Shown: positions 1 through 7,259 of the stretch, piece by piece | Layout: each line of letters opens with the position of its first letter | How positions within the stretch are numbered: position 1 is the first letter of the stretch | DNA from: DATGIQ01 sp035295665 | GTDB lineage: Bacteria; Planctomycetota; Planctomycetia; Gemmatales; Gemmataceae | DNA: 34,328 bases | Direction of reading: 5' to 3' | NCBI GenBank assembly: GCA_035295665.1 | Contig: DATGIQ010000573.1 | Span: 1-34,328, forward strand | Translations under genes and position numbers: made by a program | The notes under the pieces: model-generated | Told to the model about the DNA's origin: nothing | Seen by the model: the letters and a program-made list of their open reading frames with translations, nothing else | The model's database searches: none

Positions 1-195
1 AAAATCTACTTGGTGAACGAAGATGGCCTCACGACGGTCCTGGAGCCTAGCGATCCGCCGCGGATCCTCAGCACCAATCCCCTGGGTGAACCGATGCTCG
101 CCACACCGGCGATTGCCGACGGGGCCATCTACCTGCGCTCCGATCAGCACCTCTTTTGCATTCGCGAGAAGAAAGCGATTTCGGCAGGACGCTAA
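1..195 (+). CDS. PQQ-binding-like beta-propeller protein, C-terminal fragment
   Basis: The frame is open from the first base of the window, so the 5' part of the gene is missing. The 64 visible residues end in a typical last blade of a PQQ-like (BamB/quinoprotein) propeller: the ATPAIADGAIYLRSDQHLFCI stretch matches the usual pattern 'tPAiadGrlYvRtdghLyci'. Proteins of this family in planctomycetes are mostly exported; some bind PQQ and many are only structural scaffolds, and nothing here decides which. The TAA stop is immediately followed by the stop of the convergent kinase gene, leaving no intergenic base. Substrate and cellular role cannot be judged from the fragment. Confidence 0.75.
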   Translation, partial: KIYLVNEDGLTTVLEPSDPPRILSTNPLGEPMLATPAIADGAIYLRSDQHLFCIREKKAISAGR

Positions 196-2766
196 TCAGT
201 TATTGTGGAGAAGCCGATCCAACAGTTGCCGCGCTTCGGGTTGTTCCCCGCCCTGTTGGAGTGCGCGGCGAAGGCTCGCCACCGCCTTCGGTCGATCGGC
301 ATTGGCCAGATAGACCAGGGCCAAGTTGTAGTGGACCGTGGCCGCATCCGCACCCGTTTGTAGGGCCTGTTCCAGATCGTGAATGGCTGCGGAATAGTTC
401 TTGTTGCGGTAATGGAGGATGCCGCGGTTGAACGCAGCTTCCGATAGTGTCCGATCCAGTTGCAGGGCGCAGTCATAGTCTCGCAAGGCTTTTGCCGTCT
501 CACCCAATGCCGTCCGCGCCAGGGCGCGGTTGTGGAAGCAGTGGGCGCTGTGTGGCATCAACGCGAGGCAGGTGGTGAACGATTGGACGGCTTCCTCATA
601 ACGCTGGAGCCGGTATGCACACTGTCCGCGGTAGAAACAGGCCCAAAAGTCTTCCGGCTTGAGTTCCAGGGCCTGGTCAAATTGTGCCATCGCCTCGGTG
701 CAGTTGCCCGATCCTAACAGCGACCGCCCGAGGCAGAAATGCTCCCAGGCCGTCCGTGGGGCCAGTTCCGTAGCCTGTTGAGCCGCGACATCGGCAAGTT
801 CGGTTCGGCCTAGCTTCACCGCATACGCATGCCGTTCCCGTGCGAGAATGACACTGGCCCCCAGCAATTCTTCCGCTTCCATCAGTACCTGCAGGGCGCC
901 CCGATAGGCTTCCTCGCCGCGGCTGGCCGCGAGTCGACCTTGCAAGTCGGCCCAGAGAATCGCCAGGTCCAGCAGGTCGGATTGGATTTGCCGCTCGACA
1001 TCCGCATCCAACCCGGCGGGGCCAGGTTTGGCGAGCAGGCGCCGAGCTTCCCAAACCTTTTGACAGTGCTCTTCGAGCTTTCGGAATTCGGTCGCCTTGC
1101 GGGATTCGTCCGTGTACACGAGACGGATGTGATCGACGAGAACGTGGAGATGCTGGGCAGCTTCCCCTCTCCGGGCCAGCAGGAGCTGGTTACCCAACGC
1201 CTCGGTCAGCTCGGCATTGCCGGGAATTGCTTCGGCCAAGGTTCGACCGCGCGTGAAGCTACGCACAGCCTCGGCATACGCACGGCCACGCAACTGCGCC
1301 AGGCCCTCTTGGAAGGCGGCTTCGGCATCATGGCGGCGCTGGCTGAAGTGGGTCAGGGTGTAGCTGACCACCCCCAAGCAGGCGACGGACATGATCAACA
1401 GCATGGCCGCTATCGTCAGTGCCTGCGGTTTTCTCCGCCGCCATTTCCGCCAGCGTTCGCTCAGACTTCGATTGCGGACGCCCAAGAGAGGCAAATCGCT
1501 CAACTCACGGCGGAGATCGGCGGCCAGGGCGGCGGCGTTGCGGTAACGGTCCTTGGGCTCCTTGGCGAGGCACTTGTGGATGATATCGGCCAGTCCAACG
1601 CTCACGTGGGAATTCCGCCACCGCAACGCTGGAAAGGACGGGGGCGCAGGATGGGTGACCTCGCCTCCCAGGGCTTCGTAGAGCACGAGTCCCAGTGAGT
1701 AGATATCGGACAGGCTATCCACGGGCGGCAATTTGGCTCGGTCGGCTCGTTTGCTGGCAACCCAGAGCCGTTGTTCCGGAGACATATACCTGGGTGTGCC
1801 GCCAAATCCCCCGGATTGTTGGCCGTCGCCACGAACCGGTTGCTGGGCGAGATGGAAATCGAGAAGCATCGGTTGGCCGTCCGCTGCTACGAGCACATTG
1901 GCCGGTTTCACATCGAGGTGGACCAAACCGCGCTCGTGGGCATATTGCAGTGCATCGGCCAGGCATGCGCCTATCCAGCACACCGCCTGCTCATACGAGA
2001 CGTTGCGAAGCAGTTGCCGGGCGGGTCCCCGGGCCGGCACGGTCACGGGATACTTGGCCTGGATCTGGTCCAGGGCATCCACCAGGTCCTGTCCGGTGCG
2101 CTGGGCGGAAGGCTTCGATTTGAGCGCTTCCAGCAATTGGTCCAAGGAAGTGCCGCCGAAATACGGCATGCACAGGGCCCGCAGATTGCGGTCGGAATCT
2201 TCCTGCACAACGTTCAGCGGGACAATATGGGTGTGCTGCAAGCGGGCGAGCGTCAGATGCTCGCTGCCGTCGATCGACGTCATCTTCAACACGACCGGCC
2301 GATTGGCCAGCCTTGGCTCGACGGCGAGAAAAACCCGCCCACATCCGCCGCGGCCCAGCTCGGCGAGGAGTTCATAATCGGTCCAGTGTTCGCCGGTAGC
2401 CGGGAACCCTGGGCCGCCGCGGCCCCGCCGCGAGCGGCGATAAGTTTCAAGTTGTGCTTGGAGCTGGGATTGCCACTGCGGGAACCGGGCAAAGACCTGG
2501 GCTGCCTCCTTCTCCTGGCCGTAGTCTTGTCGGAGACAAACTTCTTCGCAGATAATCTTGACGGCAGCGCCGGGGGTTTCCCGGAGTTCCTGATATCGGG
2601 TAAGGTATTCGTCGGCCGTCGGCCGTTCCCCCTGTCGCCAGCACAGGGCCATTTCCTCGGCGAGCCGCTCCGCGAGTGCTTCGAACCCTTCCGCCTCCGC
2701 CGACCGACCAGACACCGAGGTAACGGGGGAAGGCGCAGGAGGCCAAACGGTCTGAGTAATGTTCAT
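196..2766 (-). CDS. Membrane Ser/Thr protein kinase with C-terminal TPR repeats
   Basis: A Hanks-type kinase of about 856 residues. Seen in the sequence: glycine loop GRGGCGRVF (138-146), probable ATP lysine K161, catalytic loop HLDVKPAN (283-290), a DFH triplet (303-305) where most kinases have DFG, GTPRYMSPEQ (323-332) and DIYSLGLVLYEA (354-365). A single membrane segment lies at about 450-472, followed by one TPR-like unit near 480-515 and about five TPRs at 676-856, which would sit outside the cytoplasmic membrane. This arrangement (cytoplasmic kinase, TM, extracytoplasmic sensor or scaffold) is common in planctomycetes. I chose the internal ATG at 2764-2766 because GTGAGG lies 9 nt before it; the longer in-frame start at 2844 has an unlike leader. 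DFH occurs in other planctomycete kinases, so activity is plausible but unproven. The target is unknown. Confidence 0.9.
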   Translation of the reverse strand: MNITQTVWPPAPSPVTSVSGRSAEAEGFEALAERLAEEMALCWRQGERPTADEYLTRYQELRETPGAAVKIICEEVCLRQDYGQEKEAAQVFARFPQWQSQLQAQLETYRRSRRGRGGPGFPATGEHWTDYELLAELGRGGCGRVFLAVEPRLANRPVVLKMTSIDGSEHLTLARLQHTHIVPLNVVQEDSDRNLRALCMPYFGGTSLDQLLEALKSKPSAQRTGQDLVDALDQIQAKYPVTVPARGPARQLLRNVSYEQAVCWIGACLADALQYAHERGLVHLDVKPANVLVAADGQPMLLDFHLAQQPVRGDGQQSGGFGGTPRYMSPEQRLWVASKRADRAKLPPVDSLSDIYSLGLVLYEALGGEVTHPAPPSFPALRWRNSHVSVGLADIIHKCLAKEPKDRYRNAAALAADLRRELSDLPLLGVRNRSLSERWRKWRRRKPQALTIAAMLLIMSVACLGVVSYTLTHFSQRRHDAEAAFQEGLAQLRGRAYAEAVRSFTRGRTLAEAIPGNAELTEALGNQLLLARRGEAAQHLHVLVDHIRLVYTDESRKATEFRKLEEHCQKVWEARRLLAKPGPAGLDADVERQIQSDLLDLAILWADLQGRLAASRGEEAYRGALQVLMEAEELLGASVILARERHAYAVKLGRTELADVAAQQATELAPRTAWEHFCLGRSLLGSGNCTEAMAQFDQALELKPEDFWACFYRGQCAYRLQRYEEAVQSFTTCLALMPHSAHCFHNRALARTALGETAKALRDYDCALQLDRTLSEAAFNRGILHYRNKNYSAAIHDLEQALQTGADAATVHYNLALVYLANADRPKAVASLRRALQQGGEQPEARQLLDRLLHNN

Positions 2767-2939
2767 GCCGGTAATCCTCACCGAGCGGCGTTGGCCGGAG
2801 AGGTGCCACACGCATTGCCGGCGCGAACTGGACGCACCAGCCAAGGAACGTCACGATACACCCTTGGCTGCTGCGTCCAGTTCGTGTCGGCCTTCGGTCA
2901 ATCCTGATCTTCTCACCGTGCGTCATTCAGCAGCCGACA

Positions 2940-2992
2940 AGCCTGACGCGCTAGCAAAGGGCTGCTGTGGTCCTTCGGTGGCGCGTCAGGCT
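2940..2992. repeat. REP-like palindromic element, copy 1
   Basis: A 12-bp perfect outer stem (AGCCTGACGCGC at 2940-2951 pairing with GCGCGTCAGGCT at 2981-2992) continues inward as an imperfect stem (AGCAAAGG against CCTTCGGT) around a loop of about 11 nt. It lies between two minus-strand genes, downstream of the secreted-protein gene and upstream of the kinase start, so it could end the upstream transcript. The same core occurs at 25568-25624 and as a half-site at 23735-23746, which suggests a dispersed palindromic repeat rather than a terminator unique to this gene. No T-run follows the stem on either strand. Confidence 0.7.
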
Positions 2993-3019
2993 CGTAGCTG
3001 CAAAACCCTGCATGGTCCT

Positions 3020-4786
3020 CTAAGATTCTGCCATGACCCAGGGCCCTCCAAGCCCCGGATAACCATCGAACGCTTTCCCTGCCCAGCCTTGCAGCGCCCG
3101 GCCACGCGAGTTTTGCTTTAATCGCCGATGGACCGCCGTGATTGCCGTGGCCGCCACACCTACTGCGATCGCCTCCGAAAGCGGATGGAATCGGCTGAGC
3201 AGGCTTTCCGGGTCATTTAAGACCTGTTCCAGTTTGTCGAAGAATTGATTGAAATCATCCGTTAGCGAGGCCACGTCACCACTCAGGGCGATGTTGAGCA
3301 GGTGGCTCAGACTGTGAGCGGGATGGTTAACTGTGTTTTCCTGATCCGGGACGGAAATGCTGAACTCCTCCGCTTCCGGATTCACAGCCGATGTCCGGGC
3401 CGCCGCAGCCATCAGCAGATCGATGGGGGACACTTCCATGGAGGACGCCTGGTGGCCCACCGCCATCAATGCCGACCTTCCATCCACCGCGGGCGCCGCC
3501 TCAACCAGGCCCACCTGCTGCGTGATCCCATGGTCCGTGTGATCAAGGCTCGTGACGTTCTCAGAGACCTGCGATCGACCGACCAGAGCAGCAGCGGCCA
3601 AAGGTTGATGGCCCGCGTTCGACATGTCGTCCATCCGGCTGTGGGAAGCGTCCTGGGAAGTCGCCATCGCGGCGTCACCAGCGGGGGCATGCGGGCTGGT
3701 GACGGTTAAGTTGTGCGCGACACTGTTCGCCCGATTGACCGTATCGGCAGCGCCTATCCGGCTGCTGAGGTCGGCACTGTTGTACGTGCTGCTGATCAGG
3801 GCGCTCGGTTGCTCGCTGCGAGCGGAGGCAAGGTGGCCTCCCGACGTCGCCGCGGATGTCGTGCCGATCGGCAGATACTCCGTTGAGCTCGCCGGACTTT
3901 GGCTGCCTGTGGATGAGCCATCCGTGCTCTGCGCTTCGGTCTGCTGAGCCGTGCCTTCCGTAGAGGTCGATTGGTTGCCCGCCACGGCGGAGGAGTTATC
4001 CGAAGTTGACGTGCTGCTCGTGTGGTCGCTATTGCCGGCGGCGGAGATCGTGTTGCCTTGGTCGCCACCGTCAGCCGTCGTGCTGGTATTGCCTTGATCG
4101 GAAGTGCCGCTGTTGGAATCCGTGTTTCCTTGGTCGCTGCTTCCGCCCGTGGAGTTATGGTTGCCGTTGGAATCCGTGTTCCCTTGGTCCGTACCTCCGC
4201 TGTCGCCGGTCTGAGATTGGCCGTAGGAGCCTTGATCCTGATCGACGGTTACACTCGTAGTCCCATCGATCTGCACCGATTGCGTGGTTTGGTTGTCGAT
4301 GGAGACGGTCAAGGCCGCGGTCGTCGATCCGTCAGCTGGAGTAGCCCCAGTATCCATCGCGCTAACGGTGGTCGACGGATCCGTCGTCGAGTTGTCCTGA
4401 GCATTGTTGGCCGTCGTATCGTTGCTCACTACGGTGCTTGTCGAGGTGGTGTCCGTATTGGCTGTACTGTTCGTCGTAACCGAGGTGGTGTTCCCCTGGT
4501 CCGTACTCATGGTGCCCGTGAGCTGTCCTTGTCCATCGACACCCGACGTAGTGGTTGGGGCGGATCGGCTTTGCTGCTCCCCCTGGCCGGTTCCTGTGCG
4601 ATCCGCCGTCGCCAGTTCCCACGGACCGTTTACCTTGCTCTGGATTGCGGTCAGCCCCAGGGAGTGCGACAGTGTATGCAAGGGATTCAGCAGGGCGTGG
4701 GTGCTGGACGGCAGGTCGCGCTGTTCAAAAGCTTCCAGACGAAGAATCGTCTTCCAAGGATGATGGGGTTTCGAATGGCTTGCCAT
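3020..4786 (-). CDS. Secreted Ser/Thr/Gly-rich low-complexity protein with planctomycete-type N-terminal motif
   Basis: 588 residues with no enzyme domain that I recognise. Near the N-terminus is RLEAFEQRDLPS (16-27), which resembles the LExLExRxxPS motif heading many exported planctomycete proteins, although no classical signal peptide is visible. Residues 65-300 are dominated by S, T, G, N, D and Q and carry five DQGNT units (96-100, then four between 200 and 246). The C-terminus has a short hydrophobic stretch, EAIAVGVAATAITAV (about 538-552), followed by basic residues, which could be a membrane anchor. GTGAGG lies 10 nt before the ATG at 4784-4786. Composition suggests a flexible, possibly glycosylated surface protein; this is inference. 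It stands alone, with a long gene-free region upstream. Confidence 0.75.
   Translation of the reverse strand: MASHSKPHHPWKTILRLEAFEQRDLPSSTHALLNPLHTLSHSLGLTAIQSKVNGPWELATADRTGTGQGEQQSRSAPTTTSGVDGQGQLTGTMSTDQGNTTSVTTNSTANTDTTSTSTVVSNDTTANNAQDNSTTDPSTTVSAMDTGATPADGSTTAALTVSIDNQTTQSVQIDGTTSVTVDQDQGSYGQSQTGDSGGTDQGNTDSNGNHNSTGGSSDQGNTDSNSGTSDQGNTSTTADGGDQGNTISAAGNSDHTSSTSTSDNSSAVAGNQSTSTEGTAQQTEAQSTDGSSTGSQSPASSTEYLPIGTTSAATSGGHLASARSEQPSALISSTYNSADLSSRIGAADTVNRANSVAHNLTVTSPHAPAGDAAMATSQDASHSRMDDMSNAGHQPLAAAALVGRSQVSENVTSLDHTDHGITQQVGLVEAAPAVDGRSALMAVGHQASSMEVSPIDLLMAAAARTSAVNPEAEEFSISVPDQENTVNHPAHSLSHLLNIALSGDVASLTDDFNQFFDKLEQVLNDPESLLSRFHPLSEAIAVGVAATAITAVHRRLKQNSRGRALQGWAGKAFDGYPGLGGPWVMAES
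4049..4189 (-). repeat. Tandem DQGNT-coding repeats inside the secreted protein gene
   Basis: Four imperfect units coding DQGNT followed by Ser/Thr/Asn/Gly-rich spacers are found here (residues 200-246), with a fifth isolated unit near residue 96. Two adjacent units share nearly the same DNA: on the plus strand, TTGGAATCCGTGTT is followed by CCTTGGTC in both. This points to recent duplication by slippage or unequal exchange. Unit number may vary between strains. Confidence 0.7.
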
Positions 4787-5181
4787 TAGTGATCAACCTC
4801 ACGAACAAATGGGGACGGGTCCGGCCCGGAGGGGCCGGCCTGCGAACCTGCATCGCGAGGCCAGTGAGAAAGCGGGAGGGCTTCGAAAAAGGGTGAAACG
4901 AGGAGACGCCTGGGCCCTCTGGTGGAAACCATCCCGTGGTTTCCGGAGACCCATGCGCGTGTCGACGAACACGGATCCCGCTCTACGCTTGGAACTCGCT
5001 CATCCCTTCGGTAACCTGGCGACCCTGACCAAGCAAATGCTAACAGGGCCCATGGCTTTGCGCCCCCGCCTTACGACGGGTTTGCCTTTGTCGAGGATGT
5101 TGAGGTCACAGCCTATTTTCCGTTCCGCTGCGCCCGAATTAGCCTTTCCAAGCGCTACGGGCATCCGCACCGTCCAAATCA

Positions 5182-5210
5182 ACCCTAGGTCAGCTGGGCG
5201 CGGCTGTCAA
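5182..5210 (-). promoter_or_regulatory. Candidate sigma-70-type promoter toward the secreted-protein gene
   Basis: On the minus strand a perfect TTGACA (5205-5210) is followed after 17 nt by TAGGGT (5182-5187). The -35 box and spacing are ideal, but the -10 box matches only 3 of 6 positions. It would give a leader of nearly 400 nt before the start at 4786. This is weak support only. Confidence 0.25.
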
Positions 5211-5339
5211 ATGGCGGCACCATTTTCTGTGTCGTGGAATTTGAGGTCGCGCTCGGCAGCTTGCTGTGAGCCATTTAGCATGCGGCCATTCAGGGCGTAA
5301 GCAATGACGCGGGACCGGCGTCCCCTTCCCTTGGGCTCC

Positions 5340-5367
5340 TTGCGAAATACCCAACCTGCGATAAGAT
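5340..5367 (+). promoter_or_regulatory. Candidate promoter for xdhC-mocA
   Basis: TTGCGA (5340-5345), a 16-nt spacer and TAAGAT (5362-5367) lie about 55 bp upstream of the xdhC start. Each box matches the sigma-70 consensus at 4 of 6 positions. Position and spacing are reasonable, but the boxes are weak. Confidence 0.3.
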
Positions 5368-5421
5368 GGGCGCTATTCGAAATGGCAAGAATTTGTCCGG
5401 GGTCACACAACTGGTTTCTCC

Positions 5422-6549
5422 ATGCGCGAGCTTTTAGCGGAACTGACGACGGGGTTGGGCCAGGGACGCCCTTGCGTGTACTGCTCGGTGGTCGGCACGC
5501 GCGGTTCGACCCCGCAGAAAGCAGGGGCGGCCATGCTAGTGTTTCCCGACGGCACTCAGCGGGGCACCCTGGGCGGAGGCTGCGTCGAGGCGGAGGTCAA
5601 ACAGCGTGCGTTGGCCATCCTGGCCAGGGGCGGCCCACCGGAGGTACTGACCTTTTGCCTGGATGATAACTATGGCTGGGATGACGGGCTCATCTGTGGC
5701 GGACGCATGAGTATGCTGGTCGATCCGCTCCTGAGCCGTCCTGCCGACTCGATATCGTCCGCTGCCGCATCGCCGTCCTCTGCTCAGGCATACTACCAGC
5801 GTTTTCTGAAGCTGGTCGAGCAGGGAGCAGGTTGTACGGAGGCCGTGGTCGTTCTGGAAAGCGCGGGCCCCGTCGGCAGCCGGTATCTCTTCGACGGCCA
5901 GGGAGAATTGGCGGCCTGGCTCGGGCCAGCAACCCCCCCTGAGCAAATCTCCAGACATCTCATTCCGCTGACCCAGCGTCCGCGGCCATCCACGCAACAC
6001 GGAATCGCTTACTTGCCGATCTTGCCGCGGATCACGCTCCTGATCGTCGGCGGTGGGCATGTGGGCCAGGCCGTGGCCCGGCTCGCTGTGGAAATCGATT
6101 TTGAGGTTTGGGTGCTCGATGACCGCGAGAAGTACGCAAGCCGGGAACGCTTTCCGACCGCCAAACGGCTCTTGATCGGCGACATTGGCCAGACCCTCCG
6201 CACACTGGTGCCACGCGAAGTCAGCCCCAGCACGTATGCCCTCATTGTGACCCGCGGCCACGCCCACGATGAGGAAGCACTTTATCACCTGGCAGACAGT
6301 GCGGCCGGCTATGTGGGCATGATTGGCAGCAAGCGCAAGATCAAGCTGATTTTTGAGGATCTGGTTGCCAAAGGAATCGCCCCCGATGTGCTTGCCAAGG
6401 TCCACGCCCCACTTGGCCTCGAGATCGGCTCCCAGACCGTGAGCGAGATAGCTATCAGCATCGTCGCCGAGCTGATCGCCTGCCGGAATCTGGGCACGAC
6501 CGACCTTCCGCGCCGAGAATCAGTCCAGGCGGGAAATGTCCGGCCATGA
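5422..6549 (+). CDS. xdhC: XdhC/CoxI family molybdenum cofactor insertion/sulfuration protein
   Basis: 375 residues, a normal length for the family. XdhC/CoxI proteins bind molybdenum cofactor, help its sulfuration and load it into xanthine dehydrogenase or CO-dehydrogenase-type hydroxylases. The N-terminal XdhC domain shows GTRGSTPQKAGAAMLV (25-40) and GTLGGGCVE (48-56, with the conserved Cys54), then LICGGRMSML (90-99). The C-terminal Rossmann domain begins at LLIVGGGHVGQAVARLA (206-222). The start has no clear Shine-Dalgarno. The TGA overlaps the next ATG by 4 nt (ATGA), so translation of the pair is probably coupled. No molybdenum hydroxylase gene is visible in the window, so the client enzyme must be encoded elsewhere. 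Confidence 0.9.
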   Translation: MRELLAELTTGLGQGRPCVYCSVVGTRGSTPQKAGAAMLVFPDGTQRGTLGGGCVEAEVKQRALAILARGGPPEVLTFCLDDNYGWDDGLICGGRMSMLVDPLLSRPADSISSAAASPSSAQAYYQRFLKLVEQGAGCTEAVVVLESAGPVGSRYLFDGQGELAAWLGPATPPEQISRHLIPLTQRPRPSTQHGIAYLPILPRITLLIVGGGHVGQAVARLAVEIDFEVWVLDDREKYASRERFPTAKRLLIGDIGQTLRTLVPREVSPSTYALIVTRGHAHDEEALYHLADSAAGYVGMIGSKRKIKLIFEDLVAKGIAPDVLAKVHAPLGLEIGSQTVSEIAISIVAELIACRNLGTTDLPRRESVQAGNVRP

Positions 6550-7166
6550 CGATCGCTCTCATTCCTGCCGCCGGCACGAGCAGCCGCATGGGACGGCCCA
6601 AGCTGGCGTTGCCGCTTGGCGACCGGACCGTGCTGGAAATGGTCGTTCATGCATTTCGGCAAGCCGGGGTGGGGAAAATCCTGGTTGTGGTAGGACCGTC
6701 GGTGCCGGAGCTTGTGCCCTTGGCCGAATCCGCGGGGGCCGCGGTGCTTCGGCTCGGGAAACAAACCTCCGAAATGCGTGCGACCGTCGAACAGGGACTC
6801 GACTGGCTAGAGGATCGATACCATCCGGAGGGCCGGGATAACTGGATATTGGCACCGGCCGATCACCCCAGCCTCAACCCCGCGGTCGTGGCCGAGCTGC
6901 TCCGGACGTATGCTGGGAATCCGCAGACGTCGATTGTGGTCCCCACGTTCCACGGACAGCGCGGCCATCCGGCGCTGTTGAGCTGGGAGCACGCTGCTCA
7001 GATCAAGCAATTCCCCGCCAATCAAGGATTGAACGTCTATCTCCGCCAACATGCTTCGGCCACGATTGAAATGCCGGTCGAGATGCCGGATATCCTCGTG
7101 GACCTGGACACGCCCGAGGATTATCAGCGATTGCAAGCTCGATGGATGCCGCCGACGCTGACTTGA
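6546..7166 (+). CDS. MocA/MobA-like molybdopterin nucleotidyltransferase
   Basis: 206 residues of the NTP-transferase fold. The N-terminal signature IPAAGTSSRMGRPKLALPLG (6-25) is the nucleotide-binding loop of MobA/MocA/IspD-type enzymes. APADHPSL (about 98-105) supplies the metal-binding Asp. MocA transfers CMP to molybdopterin to make the cytosine dinucleotide form used by xanthine-dehydrogenase-family enzymes; MobA uses GMP. The pairing with xdhC by a 4-nt overlap favours a MocA-type role, but CTP versus GTP preference cannot be read with certainty. A long hairpin follows directly downstream. Confidence 0.85.
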   Translation: MTIALIPAAGTSSRMGRPKLALPLGDRTVLEMVVHAFRQAGVGKILVVVGPSVPELVPLAESAGAAVLRLGKQTSEMRATVEQGLDWLEDRYHPEGRDNWILAPADHPSLNPAVVAELLRTYAGNPQTSIVVPTFHGQRGHPALLSWEHAAQIKQFPANQGLNVYLRQHASATIEMPVEMPDILVDLDTPEDYQRLQARWMPPTLT

Positions 7167-7170
7167 CGAG

Positions 7171-7252
7171 CTTTTCCGGCGAGCTCTGCGCCGCTGCGCA
7201 AAGCTTCGAAGGAGTGTTGCGCAGCGGCGCAGAGAACGCGAAGCCAGAAAAG
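7171..7252. terminator. Long bidirectional hairpin between convergent genes
   Basis: A perfect 18-bp stem (7184-7201 with 7217-7234; left arm CTCTGCGCCGCTGCGCAA) surrounds a 15-nt loop. An outer 10-bp stem with one mismatch (CTTTTCCGGC at 7171-7180, GCCAGAAAAG at 7243-7252) closes the structure. It fills the space between the stops of the mocA-like gene (plus) and the LarA-like gene (minus), where a shared terminator is expected. The outer arm gives CTTTT on one side and AAAAG on the other, a modest T-run for each direction. Confidence 0.75.
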
Positions 7253-7259
7253 GGGAGTC

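Larger units (their letters stand above)
4787..5421. other. Gene-free divergent intergenic region
   Basis: This 635-bp stretch separates the divergent secreted-protein gene and xdhC. The open frames inside it have compositions unlike proteins and no recognisable domain, so I call none. It holds two small hairpins: CCGGCCC/GGGCCGG at 4821-4838, about 35 bp before the minus-strand start, and GGAAACCA/TGGTTTCC at 4924-4944. It also holds one weak promoter candidate for each direction. No tRNA or known riboswitch fold was recognised. Confidence 0.5.

Noticed and set aside
829..2907. Two long plus-strand frames (289 and 378 codons) over the kinase gene
   Set aside because: They mirror kinase and TPR codons; no start signal, no domain.
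3999..4240. Repeated units that could suggest a CRISPR-like array
   Set aside because: The units are in-frame coding repeats (DQGNT) of unequal spacing inside a long open frame, without conserved direct repeats and unique spacers, and no cas genes are present.
4809..5300. 163-codon plus-strand frame in the gene-free divergent region
   Set aside because: Arg/Pro/Ser/Leu mix typical of chance open sequence, no Shine-Dalgarno and no motif; the region is better treated as intergenic.
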